A program made the translations under genes and the position numbers. From NCBI RefSeq assembly GCF_001270495.1, contig NZ_LGUR01000162.1:79697-143696 (forward strand): a DNA stretch of 64,000 bases. Direction: 5' to 3'. This document shows positions 36,350 through 45,155 of this stretch, piece by piece. The notes beneath the pieces are model-generated. The model was not told where the DNA came from, did no database searches, and saw only the letters and a list, made by a program, of their open reading frames with translations. How positions within the stretch are numbered: position 1 is the stretch's first letter; every line of letters begins with the position of its first letter. The stretch comes from Streptomyces viridochromogenes. GTDB lineage: Bacteria > Actinomycetota > Actinomycetes > Streptomycetales > Streptomycetaceae.

Positions 36350-37057
36350 TCAGCCGCCGAGCTGTGTCCGCAGCCACTGCTCCACCTCGCCCACATGCGC
36401 GGCCGCCGCCGCCCGGGCCGCCTCCGGATCGTGGGCGACCAGGGCGCGGTGGATCGCGGCGTGTTCGCGGCGGGTGCGGGTGAAGGCGCCCTCCTCCTGG
36501 TAGCCGCGCCAGACGCGGGCGCGGAAGGTGCGGGAGGACAGGCCCTCCAGGATCGCGGCCATCGTCTCGTTGCCGGCGGCGGCCGCGATCTCGCGGTGGA
36601 AGGCCAGGTCGTGGGCGAGGATCTCCTCGGGGTCGTCCGTGGCGTTCATCGCCGTCAGATGCTTCTCGACCTCCGCGAGCTGGTCCGGTGTGATGCGCGC
36701 CGCCGCCAGGGCCGTCGCCGTCGACTCCAGGATGCGGCGCACCTCCAGGAGCTCCACCAGCCGCGGGCCCCGGGACAGGTCGGCGACCACGCCGAACGTC
36801 TCCAGCAGGTCACCCGCCTCCAGCTGGGTGACGTAGATGCCCGAACCGTGCCGGGCCTCCAGCACCCCCAGCACCGTGAGCGCGCGGATCGCCTCGCGCA
36901 TCGAGCTGCGGGAGATGCCGAGCTGCACCGCGAGATCGCGCTCGGTCGGCAGCCGTTGCCCCGGCTCCAGCCGCCCCTCCGCGATCATCGCCTTGATCTG
37001 CTCTATGGCGCGCTGCGTCACGGTGCCCTTCTGCGGGGCTGCCTCGTCCACGTTCAC
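36350..37057 (-). CDS. GntR-family regulator (FadR subfamily)
   Basis: A 235-residue regulator. The winged helix is KGTVTQRAIEQIKAMIAEGRLEPGQRLPTERDLAVQLGISRSSMREAIRALTVLGVLEARHGSGIYV. The C-terminal all-helical FCD effector domain has DLAFHREIAAAAGN and REHAAIHRALVAHD with the metal-binding His residues. GTG 37057 follows AGGAGG by 6 bases. It diverges from the fucose operon, with palindromic sites in between, so it most likely controls that operon in response to a fucose-derived acid. Confidence 0.94.
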   Translation of the reverse strand: MNVDEAAPQKGTVTQRAIEQIKAMIAEGRLEPGQRLPTERDLAVQLGISRSSMREAIRALTVLGVLEARHGSGIYVTQLEAGDLLETFGVVADLSRGPRLVELLEVRRILESTATALAAARITPDQLAEVEKHLTAMNATDDPEEILAHDLAFHREIAAAAGNETMAAILEGLSSRTFRARVWRGYQEEGAFTRTRREHAAIHRALVAHDPEAARAAAAAHVGEVEQWLRTQLGG

Positions 37058-37101
37058 GCCGTTCCTCCTGTCACCGGTGCGCCGCAGTCTAACCAGCGAG
37101 G

Positions 37102-37175
37102 TGGTCCGACCAATACGGTCGCGATGCGGGAAAATCTGCTCTGGAGGGTGTTGTTCTCGCGAAGTGGTCTGATAA
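37102..37175. promoter_or_regulatory. GntR/FadR-type operator pair
   Basis: TGGTCCGACCA (37102-37112) is a perfect palindrome matching the TGGTCnGACCA pattern of FadR-type sites. TGGTCTGATAA (37165-37175) is a weaker copy 63 bases on. Both lie between the GntR gene and the transporter operon. Confidence 0.7.
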
Positions 37176-37232
37176 ATATGCGGGCATCTGCTCGAACCAT
37201 GTGCTCGAACACGCTCAACGAGGAGCCGCCAG

Positions 37233-38303
37233 ATGCACGGCACAACAGCGCGGAAGCAGAACAGGTCACGGAGAGGCGCAGCGGTGGCCGCGGTAGTCGG
37301 CGCCTCGCTCGTGCTCGCCGCGTGCGGCAGCACCAAGGACACCGGCGCCGCGAGCGCGGAGGGCGGCGGCAGCGGCAAGGTCGGGGTGATCCTGCCCCTG
37401 CTGACCTCGCCGTTCTGGCAGTCGTACAACGACTACGTGCCGAAGATGGCCGAGTCCGAGGACGTCGACACGCTCAAGACGGTCAACTCCAACAGCGACC
37501 CCTCCCAGCAGATCACCGACATCAACAACCAGCTCAACCAGGGCGTGAAGGGCCTCGTCGTCGCCCCGCTGGACAGCGCCGCCATCGAGGCCGGCCTCGA
37601 CCAGGCGGAGCGCAAGGGTGTGCCGGTCGTCGCCGTCGACGTGGCGCCCGACAAGGGCAAGGTCGCGATGGTGGTGCGCGCGAACAACGTGGCGTACGGC
37701 GAGAAGGCCTGCCAGTACCTCGGCGAGCAGATCCCCTCCGGCAAGGTCGTGCAGATCATGGGCGATCTGGCCTCCGTCAACGGCCGGGACCGCTCCGAGG
37801 CGTTCCGCGCCTGTGTGAAGAAGGACTTCCCCAAGCTGAAGGTCCTGGAGATACCGGCCAAGTGGGAGTCCGACACCGCGGCCTCCAAGCTGGACACCCT
37901 GCTGAACGCCAACCCCGACATCAAGGGCATCTACATGCAGGCCGGCGGCGTCTACCTCGCGCCGACCCTCCAGACCCTGAAGTCCAAGGGGATGCTGAAG
38001 AAGGCCGGACAGGCCGGGCACATCACGATCGTCTCCAACGACGGCATCCCGCAGGAGTTCGACGCCATCCGCAAGGGCGAGATCGACGCGACCGTCTCCC
38101 AGCCCGCCGACCTGTACGCCAAGTACGGCATGTACTACATCAAGGCGGCGATGGAGGGGAAGAAGTTCCAGCCGGGACCGACCGACCACGACTCGACCAT
38201 CGTCAAGCTGCCCAGCGGCATCCTGGAGGACCAGTTGCCCGCCCCGCTGGTGACCAAGGACAACGTCGACGACCCCAAGCTCTGGGGCAACACGGTCAAA
38301 TGA
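37233..38303 (+). CDS. Sugar ABC transporter substrate-binding lipoprotein (RbsB-like)
   Basis: A 356-residue lipoprotein with lipobox LAACGSTKD and a pentose/hexose-type periplasmic binding fold: KVGVILPLLTSPFWQSYNDYVPKMAE, ITDINNQLNQGVKGLVVAPLDS, VPVVAVDVAPDKG. By context the ligand is L-fucose or a close 6-deoxy sugar. It is the first gene of an eight-gene operon whose members mostly overlap by a few bases. Its TGA overlaps the ATPase ATG (ATGA). Confidence 0.93.
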   Translation: MHGTTARKQNRSRRGAAVAAVVGASLVLAACGSTKDTGAASAEGGGSGKVGVILPLLTSPFWQSYNDYVPKMAESEDVDTLKTVNSNSDPSQQITDINNQLNQGVKGLVVAPLDSAAIEAGLDQAERKGVPVVAVDVAPDKGKVAMVVRANNVAYGEKACQYLGEQIPSGKVVQIMGDLASVNGRDRSEAFRACVKKDFPKLKVLEIPAKWESDTAASKLDTLLNANPDIKGIYMQAGGVYLAPTLQTLKSKGMLKKAGQAGHITIVSNDGIPQEFDAIRKGEIDATVSQPADLYAKYGMYYIKAAMEGKKFQPGPTDHDSTIVKLPSGILEDQLPAPLVTKDNVDDPKLWGNTVK

Positions 38304-39901
38304 GTACGGCTGTGATCACACCCCTCGCCGAGGCGCGGGACATCGTCAAGCGGTACGGCCCCACCACCGCCCTCGCCGACGGCCGGCTCACCGTCCTGCC
38401 CGGCGAGTCCCACGCCCTCGTCGGCCGCAACGGCGCCGGCAAGTCGACCCTGGTCAGGATCCTCACCGGCCTCCAGGCACCCGACGAGGGCACCGTCCGC
38501 TTCGACGGCGAACCCGCACCGCCGCTCACCGACCGCGATGCCTGGCGCCGCAAGGTCGCCTGCGTCTACCAGCACCCCACCCTCGTCCCGGAAATGACGG
38601 TCGCGGAAAATCTCTTCATCGCCGAAATCCACACTGCCAGGTCAACGCGCCTGAATCGCAGGGTCGGCCGGGGGTCCGGGGGTTGGCCCGCGGATGAACA
38701 CGGCATCAACCGGCAGCCGCTCCAGCGCGGCTTCATCAGCTGGCGCAGACTACGCCACGAGGCCGCCGCACTCCTCGCCACCTGGGACGTGCACGTCGAC
38801 CCCGAGGCGCGCACCGCCGACCTCAAGGTCGAGGACCGCCAAATGGTGGAGATCGCGCGGGCGTTGAGCTTCGGCGCCCGCTTCATCATCCTCGACGAGC
38901 CCACCGCCCAGCTCGACAACCGTGAGATCGAGCGGCTGTTCACGCGCATGCGGGCCCTCCAGGACTCGGGCGTCACCTTCCTGTTCATCTCGCACCACCT
39001 CCAGGAGGTGTACGAGGTCTGCCAGACCGTCACGGTCCTGCGCGACGCCCGCTGGATCACCACCGCGCCGGTCGCCGAACTCCCGCGCCGGGCCCTGGTG
39101 GAGGCCATGGCGGGGGAGTCCCTGGAGGCCATCGCCGAGCAGGCCGTCGACCCCGGGGACGTCGACCACGACGCCCCCGTCCTGCTCGAAGCACGCGGGC
39201 TCACCTCACCGGCGTACGAGAACATCGACCTCACCGTCCGCCACGGCGAGGTCGTCGGGCTCGCCGGGATCAGCGGCAGCGGCAAGGTCGAGCTCGCCGA
39301 GTCCTTCGCGGGGCTGCACACCCCGACGGGCGGCAGCGCCCGACTGGGCGGGGAGCGGCTGCCGTTCGGCGATGTGCGGGCCGCCCTCAAGGCGGGCGTC
39401 GCGTGCGTGCCCCGGGACCGCCACGACCAGGGGCTCGTCTCCGGCATGACCATCGGCGACAACGCCACCATGAGCGTCCTCGACCGGCTGGGCCGCTTCG
39501 GCTTCGTCGGCACCGAACGCAGGCGCGGCTTCGCCACCGCCCTCATCGAACGCCTCGACATCCACACCGAGGGCCCCGACCAGCCCGTCTCCGACCTGTC
39601 CGGCGGCAACGCGCAGAAGGTCGTCATGGCCCGCGCCCTCGCCTCCGACCCCCGGCTGCTCGTGCTGATCAACCCCACCGCGGGCGTGGACGTGAAGTCC
39701 AAGGAGTCCCTGCTCGCCCGCATGGACAGCGCCCGCGAGGACGGCACCTCCGTACTCGTCGTCTCCGACGAACTCGACGACCTGCGCCGGTGCGACCGCG
39801 TCCTCGTCCTGTTCCACGGCCGTGTCGTCGCCGAGCACCCGGCGGGCTGGCACGACCACGAGCTGATCGCCTCCATCGAAGGAGTGGACCGCAATGGCTG
39901 A
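38300..39901 (+). CDS. Sugar ABC transporter ATP-binding protein (RbsA-like, two cassettes) with an in-frame insertion
   Basis: A 533-residue ATPase with two nucleotide-binding domains. The first has Walker A GRNGAGKST (42-50) and Walker B FIILDEPTA; the second has a degenerate Walker A (GISGSGKVELA), signature LSGGNAQKV and LLVLINPTAGVD, as usual for this family. Residues 108-136 (38621-38707) are an extra 29 residues between ENLFI and NRQP that do not fit the family pattern. They lengthen the protein beyond the usual 500-515 residues. Whether the first domain still works is uncertain. Confidence 0.92.
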   Translation: MSTAVITPLAEARDIVKRYGPTTALADGRLTVLPGESHALVGRNGAGKSTLVRILTGLQAPDEGTVRFDGEPAPPLTDRDAWRRKVACVYQHPTLVPEMTVAENLFIAEIHTARSTRLNRRVGRGSGGWPADEHGINRQPLQRGFISWRRLRHEAAALLATWDVHVDPEARTADLKVEDRQMVEIARALSFGARFIILDEPTAQLDNREIERLFTRMRALQDSGVTFLFISHHLQEVYEVCQTVTVLRDARWITTAPVAELPRRALVEAMAGESLEAIAEQAVDPGDVDHDAPVLLEARGLTSPAYENIDLTVRHGEVVGLAGISGSGKVELAESFAGLHTPTGGSARLGGERLPFGDVRAALKAGVACVPRDRHDQGLVSGMTIGDNATMSVLDRLGRFGFVGTERRRGFATALIERLDIHTEGPDQPVSDLSGGNAQKVVMARALASDPRLLVLINPTAGVDVKSKESLLARMDSAREDGTSVLVVSDELDDLRRCDRVLVLFHGRVVAEHPAGWHDHELIASIEGVDRNG

Positions 39902-40919
39902 CACCAAGGCCCCACCGGCCCTGCCCGTGAAGGTGCCGGACGCCCGTGCCGCCAGGACGGTCCTGCTCCGCCGCGCCCGCGAACTCGCCCTCGTACCGGC
40001 CCTGTTGCTGCTCCTGGTGCTCGGCGCGGTGGTCAACGACTCGTTCCTCACCGAGCGCAACCTGATCTCCATCCTCGGCGCCTCCGCCGCGCTGGCGATG
40101 GTCGTGCTGGCCGAGTCGCTGGTCCTGATCACCGGCAAGTTCGACCTGTCCCTGGAGTCGGTCGTCGGTATCGCGCCCGCCGTGGGAGCGCTCCTCGTCC
40201 TGCCCGCCGCCAGCTCCGGCTGGGGCGCCGAACTCCCCGCCGCCCTGGCCATGCTGGCGATCGTCGCGGTGGGCGGGGCCGTCGGGGCCTTCAACGGCAT
40301 CCTGGTCGTGAAGTTCAAGCTCAACGCGTTCATCGTGACGCTCGCGATGCTGATCGTGCTGCGCGGTCTGCTGGTCGGCGCGACCAAGGGCAAGACGCTG
40401 TTCGGGATGCCCGACAGCTTCTACTCCCTCGCCACCACGACGTTCATCGGCATCCCGATGTCGGTGTGGCTCGCGGCGGCCGCCTTCGCGATCACCGGGT
40501 TCGTGCTGAAGTACCACCGCATCGGCCGCGCCCTGTACGCCATCGGCGGCAACGCGGACGCGGCCCGCGCGGCCGGCATCCGGGTCGAGCGTGTGATGCT
40601 CGGCGTGTTCGTCGTCGCGGGCGCCCTCGCGGCCGTCGGCGGGATCATCCAGACCGGCTATGTCGGGGCGATCAGCGCCAACCAGGGCAACAACATGATC
40701 TTCACCGTGTTCGCGGCGGCGGTGATCGGTGGTATCAGCCTGGACGGCGGCAAGGGCACCATGTTCGGCGCCCTGACCGGCGTACTCCTCCTCGGCGTCG
40801 TCCAGAACCTGCTCACCCTCGCCCAGGTGCCGTCCTTCTGGATCCAGGCCATCTACGGCGGAATCATCCTGGTCGCCCTCATGATCGCCCGCGTGACGAC
40901 GGGCCGCGCCCAGGACTGA
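39894..40919 (+). CDS. Sugar ABC transporter permease (RbsC-like)
   Basis: A 341-residue membrane protein with about ten hydrophobic segments. Hallmarks are [68 protein letters not shown] and [29 protein letters not shown]. It overlaps the ATPase gene by 8 bases. It forms the channel of the presumed fucose importer. Confidence 0.94.
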   Translation: MADTKAPPALPVKVPDARAARTVLLRRARELALVPALLLLLVLGAVVNDSFLTERNLISILGASAALAMVVLAESLVLITGKFDLSLESVVGIAPAVGALLVLPAASSGWGAELPAALAMLAIVAVGGAVGAFNGILVVKFKLNAFIVTLAMLIVLRGLLVGATKGKTLFGMPDSFYSLATTTFIGIPMSVWLAAAAFAITGFVLKYHRIGRALYAIGGNADAARAAGIRVERVMLGVFVVAGALAAVGGIIQTGYVGAISANQGNNMIFTVFAAAVIGGISLDGGKGTMFGALTGVLLLGVVQNLLTLAQVPSFWIQAIYGGIILVALMIARVTTGRAQD

Positions 40920-40965
40920 CCCGCGCTGTCCCCCTCATCGACGTCACCGACCCGAAAGGCCCTCT

Positions 40966-42318
40966 GTGTCCCCGACCCCCGGCCCCTCTTGTCGCATCTC
41001 CGCGCTCGAGACCTATGACATCCGCTTCCCCACCTCGCGCGAGCTCGACGGCTCCGACGCGATGAACCCGGACCCGGACTACTCGGCCGCGTACGTCGTC
41101 CTGCGCACCGACGCGGCCGACGGGCCGGCGGGGCACGGATTCACCTTCACCATCGGGCGGGGCAACGAGGTCCAGGTCGCCGCGATCGAGGCGCTGCGCG
41201 GACATGTCGTCGGCCGGTCCGTCGACGAACTGTGCGCCGACCCGGGGACCCTGAATCGCGACCTGATCGGCGACAGCCAGCTGCGCTGGCTCGGCCCCGA
41301 GAAGGGCGTGATGCACATGGCGATCGGCGCCGTCATGAACGCCGTGTGGGACCTGGCCGCCCAGCGCGCAGACAAGCCGCTGTGGCGCCTCCTCGCCGAC
41401 GCCGACCCCGAGTGGATCGTCCGTCAGATCGACTTCCGGTACCTCACCGACGCGCTCACGCCCGAGGAGGCGCTGACGATCCTGCGCCGGGGACGGGAGG
41501 GTTCGCAGGAGCGTGCCGCCCGGCTCCTGGAGCGCGGCTACCCCGCCTACACCACCTCCGCCGGCTGGCTCGGCTACGACGACGACAAGCTCACCCGGCT
41601 CGCCGCCGAGGCCGTCGCCGACGGCTTCCGGCAGATCAAGCTGAAGGTCGGCGCCGACCTGGAGGACGACGTCCGGCGCTGCCGCGTCGCCCGTTCGGTC
41701 GTCGGGCCGGACATCCGCATCGCCGTCGACGCCAACCAGCGCTGGGACGTCGACGAGGCGATCCGCTGGACCAAGGCCCTCGCCGAGTTCGACCCGTACT
41801 GGATCGAGGAACCCACCAGCCCCGACGACGTCCTCGGCCACGCGGCGATCCGCGAGGCCGTCGCCCCGGTGAAGGTGGCCACCGGCGAGCACGTGCAGAA
41901 CAGGGTCGTCTTCAAGCAGCTCCTCCAGGCCGGCGCCCTCGACGTCGTCCAGATCGACGCGGCCCGCGTCGGCGGCGTCAACGAGAACCTCGCCATCCTG
42001 CTGCTCGCCGCCAAGTTCGGCGTCCCGGTGTGCCCGCACGCGGGCGGCGTCGGCCTGTGCGAACTCGTCCAGCACCTGTCGATGTACGACTACGTGGCCG
42101 TCACCGGCACCACCGAGGACCGTGTCATCGAGTACGTCGACCATCTGCACGACCACTTCCTGAACCCGGTGGTGATCAGGGAAGGTCACTACACGGCACC
42201 CACCGCGCCGGGCTTCTCGGCCGCCATGCGACCCGAGTCGATCGCGCGGTACACGTTCCCGGACGGCGCCTTCTGGGCCGCCGACCTCCAGACGCAGAAG
42301 AAGGGGCACGCGGCATGA
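40966..42318 (+). CDS. L-fuconate dehydratase (enolase superfamily)
   Basis: A 450-residue Mg-dependent dehydratase converting L-fuconate to 2-keto-3-deoxy-L-fuconate. The N-terminal cap includes [30 protein letters not shown], typical of fuconate dehydratase. The barrel has the Lys-x-Lys base [13 protein letters not shown], the metal ligands in [21 protein letters not shown] and [10 protein letters not shown], and a late His in [11 protein letters not shown]. Start is GTG 40966. The stop overlaps the SDR start (ATGA). Confidence 0.93.
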   Translation: MSPTPGPSCRISALETYDIRFPTSRELDGSDAMNPDPDYSAAYVVLRTDAADGPAGHGFTFTIGRGNEVQVAAIEALRGHVVGRSVDELCADPGTLNRDLIGDSQLRWLGPEKGVMHMAIGAVMNAVWDLAAQRADKPLWRLLADADPEWIVRQIDFRYLTDALTPEEALTILRRGREGSQERAARLLERGYPAYTTSAGWLGYDDDKLTRLAAEAVADGFRQIKLKVGADLEDDVRRCRVARSVVGPDIRIAVDANQRWDVDEAIRWTKALAEFDPYWIEEPTSPDDVLGHAAIREAVAPVKVATGEHVQNRVVFKQLLQAGALDVVQIDAARVGGVNENLAILLLAAKFGVPVCPHAGGVGLCELVQHLSMYDYVAVTGTTEDRVIEYVDHLHDHFLNPVVIREGHYTAPTAPGFSAAMRPESIARYTFPDGAFWAADLQTQKKGHAA

Positions 42319-43070
42319 GCGACTTCGACGGTCTCAAGGCGCTGGTGACCGGAGGCGCCTCCGGCATCGGCCGGGCCACGGCCGAACTCCTCGCCGCGCG
42401 CGGCGCCCAGGTCGCCGTACTCGACCTGGACCCGTCGTCCGTCGAGAAGCCGCTGCTCGCCTTCCGCGCGGACGTGACCGACGACGCCTCCGTGCGCGCG
42501 GCCGTGGCCGCCGCCGTGGCCGGCCTCGGCGGACTGGACGTGGTGGTCAACAACGCCGGCATCGGCGCCCAGGGCACCGTCGAGGACAACGACGACACCG
42601 AGTGGCACCGGGTGATGGACGTCAATGTCGTCGGCATGGTGCGGGTCGCCCGCGCCGCCCTCCCGCATCTGCGCGACTCGTCGCACGCGGCGATCGTCAA
42701 CACCTGCTCCATCGCGGCCACGGCAGGGCTCCCGCAGCGGGCCCTCTACAGCGCGACCAAGGGCGCCGTCTACTCCCTCACCCTCGCCATGGCCGCCGAC
42801 CACGTCCGCGAGGGCATCCGCGTCAACTGCGTCAACCCCGGAACGGTCGACACCCCCTGGGTCGGCCGCCTGCTCGACTCCGCCTCCGACCCGGCCGCCG
42901 AACGCGCCGCCCTGGAGGCCCGCCAGCCCACCGGCCGCCTCGTCTCGGCCGCTGAAGTCGCCGGCGCCGTCGCCTACTTGGCGAGTCCGCTCTCCGGCGC
43001 GACGACCGGCACCGCCCTCGCCGTCGACGGCGGCATGCAGGGGCTGCGCCTGCGGCCGGTGAGCCGGTGA
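42315..43070 (+). CDS. SDR dehydrogenase, probable 2-keto-3-deoxy-L-fuconate dehydrogenase
   Basis: A 251-residue classical SDR with the NAD loop TGGASGIG (14-21), NNAGIG, catalytic YSATK and the segment [14 protein letters not shown]. In the non-phosphorylative fucose route it would oxidise 2-keto-3-deoxy-L-fuconate to the 2,4-diketo acid. Identity comes from its position directly behind fuconate dehydratase and resemblance to that branch. It is coupled to both neighbours by 4-bp overlaps. Confidence 0.88.
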   Translation: MSDFDGLKALVTGGASGIGRATAELLAARGAQVAVLDLDPSSVEKPLLAFRADVTDDASVRAAVAAAVAGLGGLDVVVNNAGIGAQGTVEDNDDTEWHRVMDVNVVGMVRVARAALPHLRDSSHAAIVNTCSIAATAGLPQRALYSATKGAVYSLTLAMAADHVREGIRVNCVNPGTVDTPWVGRLLDSASDPAAERAALEARQPTGRLVSAAEVAGAVAYLASPLSGATTGTALAVDGGMQGLRLRPVSR

Positions 43071-44014
43071 GCGTCCCGCGCGGACTCGGCTTCGGAGCCG
43101 CCGTCATCGGCAACCTCTACACCGAGGTCACCGACGAGCAGGCGCATGAAGCGGTGTCCGCGGCCTGGCGGCGCGGCATCCGCTACTACGACACCGCACC
43201 CCACTACGGCCTCGGCCTGTCCGAACGCCGCCTCGGCGCGGCCCTGCGCGAGCACCCGCGCGAGGAGTACACGGTCTCGACCAAGGTGGGCCGCCGCCTG
43301 GTGCCGCAGACCGACGGCGGAGACGACCTGGCGAACGGCTTCGCCGTACCCGCCACGCACCGCCGCGTCTGGGACTTCAGCGAGGACGGCGTACGACGCA
43401 CCCTGGAGGCGGGCCTGGAGCGGCTCGGCCTCGACCGCGTCGACGTCGTCTACCTCCACGACCCCGACGACCACGCCGAGCAGGCATTCCGGGAGGGCTA
43501 CCCGGCGCTGGAGAAGCTCCGCTCGGAGGGTGTGGTCGGCTCGATCGGCGCCGGCATGAACCAGGCGGAGATGCTCACCCGCTTCGTCCGCGACACGGAC
43601 GTCGACGTGGTGCTGTGCGCGGGCCGCTACACCCTGCTCGACCAGAGCGCGCTCACGGACCTGCTGCCCGCGGCCGTGGAGCGGGGCGTCTCCGTGGTGA
43701 TCGGCGGTGCCTTCAACTCGGGACTGCTCGCGGACCCGAAGCCCGGGGCGACGTACAACTACGCCGAGGCGCCGGACGAGTTGCTGCACAAGGCCCTGCG
43801 CATGAGGGAGATCGCGCGCCGGCACGGCATCACCCTGCGAGCCGCCGCGCTGGCCTTCTGCGCGGCCCACCCGGCGGTGAAGAGCGTTCTGGTGGGCGCG
43901 CGCTCGGCCGCTGAAGTCCACGACTGCGCCGACCAGTTCGCCACACCCGTACCCGCCCCCTTCTGGCAGGAGCTGCGGGACACCGGACTCCTGGCCACCG
44001 AGGAGCCGTCATGA
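43067..44014 (+). CDS. Aldo-keto reductase, probable L-fucose dehydrogenase
   Basis: A 315-residue NAD(P)-dependent barrel enzyme. AKR marks are FGAAVIGNLY, YYDTAPHYGLGLSERRLG with the catalytic Asp/Tyr, VSTKVGR, RLGLDRVDVVYLHDPDD with the His, and the cofactor tail VLVGARSAAEV. This matches D-threo-aldose/L-fucose dehydrogenases that oxidise fucose to its lactone. Start is GTG 43067, overlapping the SDR stop. Confidence 0.9.
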   Translation: MSVPRGLGFGAAVIGNLYTEVTDEQAHEAVSAAWRRGIRYYDTAPHYGLGLSERRLGAALREHPREEYTVSTKVGRRLVPQTDGGDDLANGFAVPATHRRVWDFSEDGVRRTLEAGLERLGLDRVDVVYLHDPDDHAEQAFREGYPALEKLRSEGVVGSIGAGMNQAEMLTRFVRDTDVDVVLCAGRYTLLDQSALTDLLPAAVERGVSVVIGGAFNSGLLADPKPGATYNYAEAPDELLHKALRMREIARRHGITLRAAALAFCAAHPAVKSVLVGARSAAEVHDCADQFATPVPAPFWQELRDTGLLATEEPS

Positions 44015-44325
44015 GAGTCGCCCTGCACACCAAGGTCCGCGCGGACCGCGTCGCCGAGTACGAGGCCGCCCACCGCGAGGTTCCGAAGGAACTCACGGAC
44101 GCCATCCGGGCCGCCGGGGCGACCTCCTGGACGATCTGGCGCAGCGGCACCGACCTCTTCCACGTCCTGGAGTGCGAGGACTACGGCCGGCTCCTCGCCG
44201 AGCTGGAGAAACTGCCGGTCAACGTGGTCTGGCAGGCCCGCATGGCCGAACTGCTCGACGTGGTGCACGACTACTCCGACGAGGGCGCGGACGCCGGCCT
44301 GCCCGTCGTGTGGGAGCTGCCGTGA
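44011..44325 (+). CDS. L-rhamnose/L-fucose mutarotase-family protein
   Basis: A 104-residue small ferredoxin-like-fold protein (RVALHTKVRADRVAEYEAAHREVP, LFHVLECEDYGRLLAELEKLPVN, WQARMAELLDV) of the RhaM family, which interconverts sugar anomers. In this operon it would supply the fucose anomer used by the dehydrogenase. It overlaps both neighbours by 4 bases. Confidence 0.9.
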   Translation: MRVALHTKVRADRVAEYEAAHREVPKELTDAIRAAGATSWTIWRSGTDLFHVLECEDYGRLLAELEKLPVNVVWQARMAELLDVVHDYSDEGADAGLPVVWELP

Positions 44326-45155
44326 CGCTCGTCGACGCCCACCACCACGTCTGGGACCTCTCGGTGCGGGACCAGGACTGGATCACCGGACCCGAACTCC
44401 GGCCGCTCCGGCGGAACTTCACCGTCGCCGACCTCGCTGCCGAGGCGCGGGTCGCCGGAATCGACCGTACCGTCCTCGTCCAGACCGTCACCGTGCCCGA
44501 GGAGACCCCGGAGTTCCTGGCCCTCGCCGCCGAGCACGAGCTCATCGCGGGCGTCGTCGGCTGGACCGACCTCACCCGCCCGGATGTCGCCGAGGAACTG
44601 GCCCGGCTGCGCGAGCTGCCCGGAGGCGGGTACCTGAAGGGCATCCGCCACCAGGTGCAGGGCGAACCCGACCCGGAATGGCTGCTGCGTGCGGACGTAC
44701 GGCGCGGGCTGGCCGCCCTGACCGACGCCGGACTGGTCTACGACCTGGTCGTGCTGCCGCACCAGCTGTCGGCCTGCGTCAAGGCCGCCGCGGACCACGC
44801 CGGCCTCACCTTCGTCCTGGACCACCTGGGCAAACCGCCCATCGCCTCGGGCGAGCGGGAACCCTGGGAGACGGCGGTCCGCTCCCTGGCCGCCCTCCCC
44901 AACACCGTCTGCAAGCTCTCCGGCATGGTCACCGAGGCCGACCTCGCCTCGTGGAGGGTCGACGACCTGCGCCCGTACGCCGACGTCGTCCTGGACGCGT
45001 TCGGCCCTGGCCGGCTGATGTTCGGCTCCGACTGGCCGGTGTGCACGCTGGCCGCGTCGTACGGCCAAGTCCTCGACACGGCACGGGAACTGACCGCCGC
45101 GTCCGACCGCCGGCAGATCTTCGAGGCGACCGCCATCCGCGTCTACGACCTCTGA
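44322..45155 (+). CDS. Amidohydrolase, probable L-fucono-lactonase
   Basis: A 277-residue metal-dependent hydrolase of the COG3618 group. The N-terminal metal site VDAHHHVWD, FVLDHLGKPP, NTVCKLSGM and the late Asp in MFGSDWPVC are all present. This group includes lactonases of 6-deoxy-sugar catabolism, and it would open L-fucono-1,5-lactone to L-fuconate between the AKR and the dehydratase. Start is GTG 44322 (GTGA overlap). The 3' end overlaps the convergent membrane-protein gene by 13 bases. Confidence 0.9.
   Translation: MTLVDAHHHVWDLSVRDQDWITGPELRPLRRNFTVADLAAEARVAGIDRTVLVQTVTVPEETPEFLALAAEHELIAGVVGWTDLTRPDVAEELARLRELPGGGYLKGIRHQVQGEPDPEWLLRADVRRGLAALTDAGLVYDLVVLPHQLSACVKAAADHAGLTFVLDHLGKPPIASGEREPWETAVRSLAALPNTVCKLSGMVTEADLASWRVDDLRPYADVVLDAFGPGRLMFGSDWPVCTLAASYGQVLDTARELTAASDRRQIFEATAIRVYDL

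Noticed and set aside
35450..38299. Stop-free frame running from the amidase into the ABC ATPase as one giant protein
   Set aside because: It crosses an operator region and the out-of-frame binding-protein gene. The ATPase starts at ATG 38300 with the coupled ATGA overlap.
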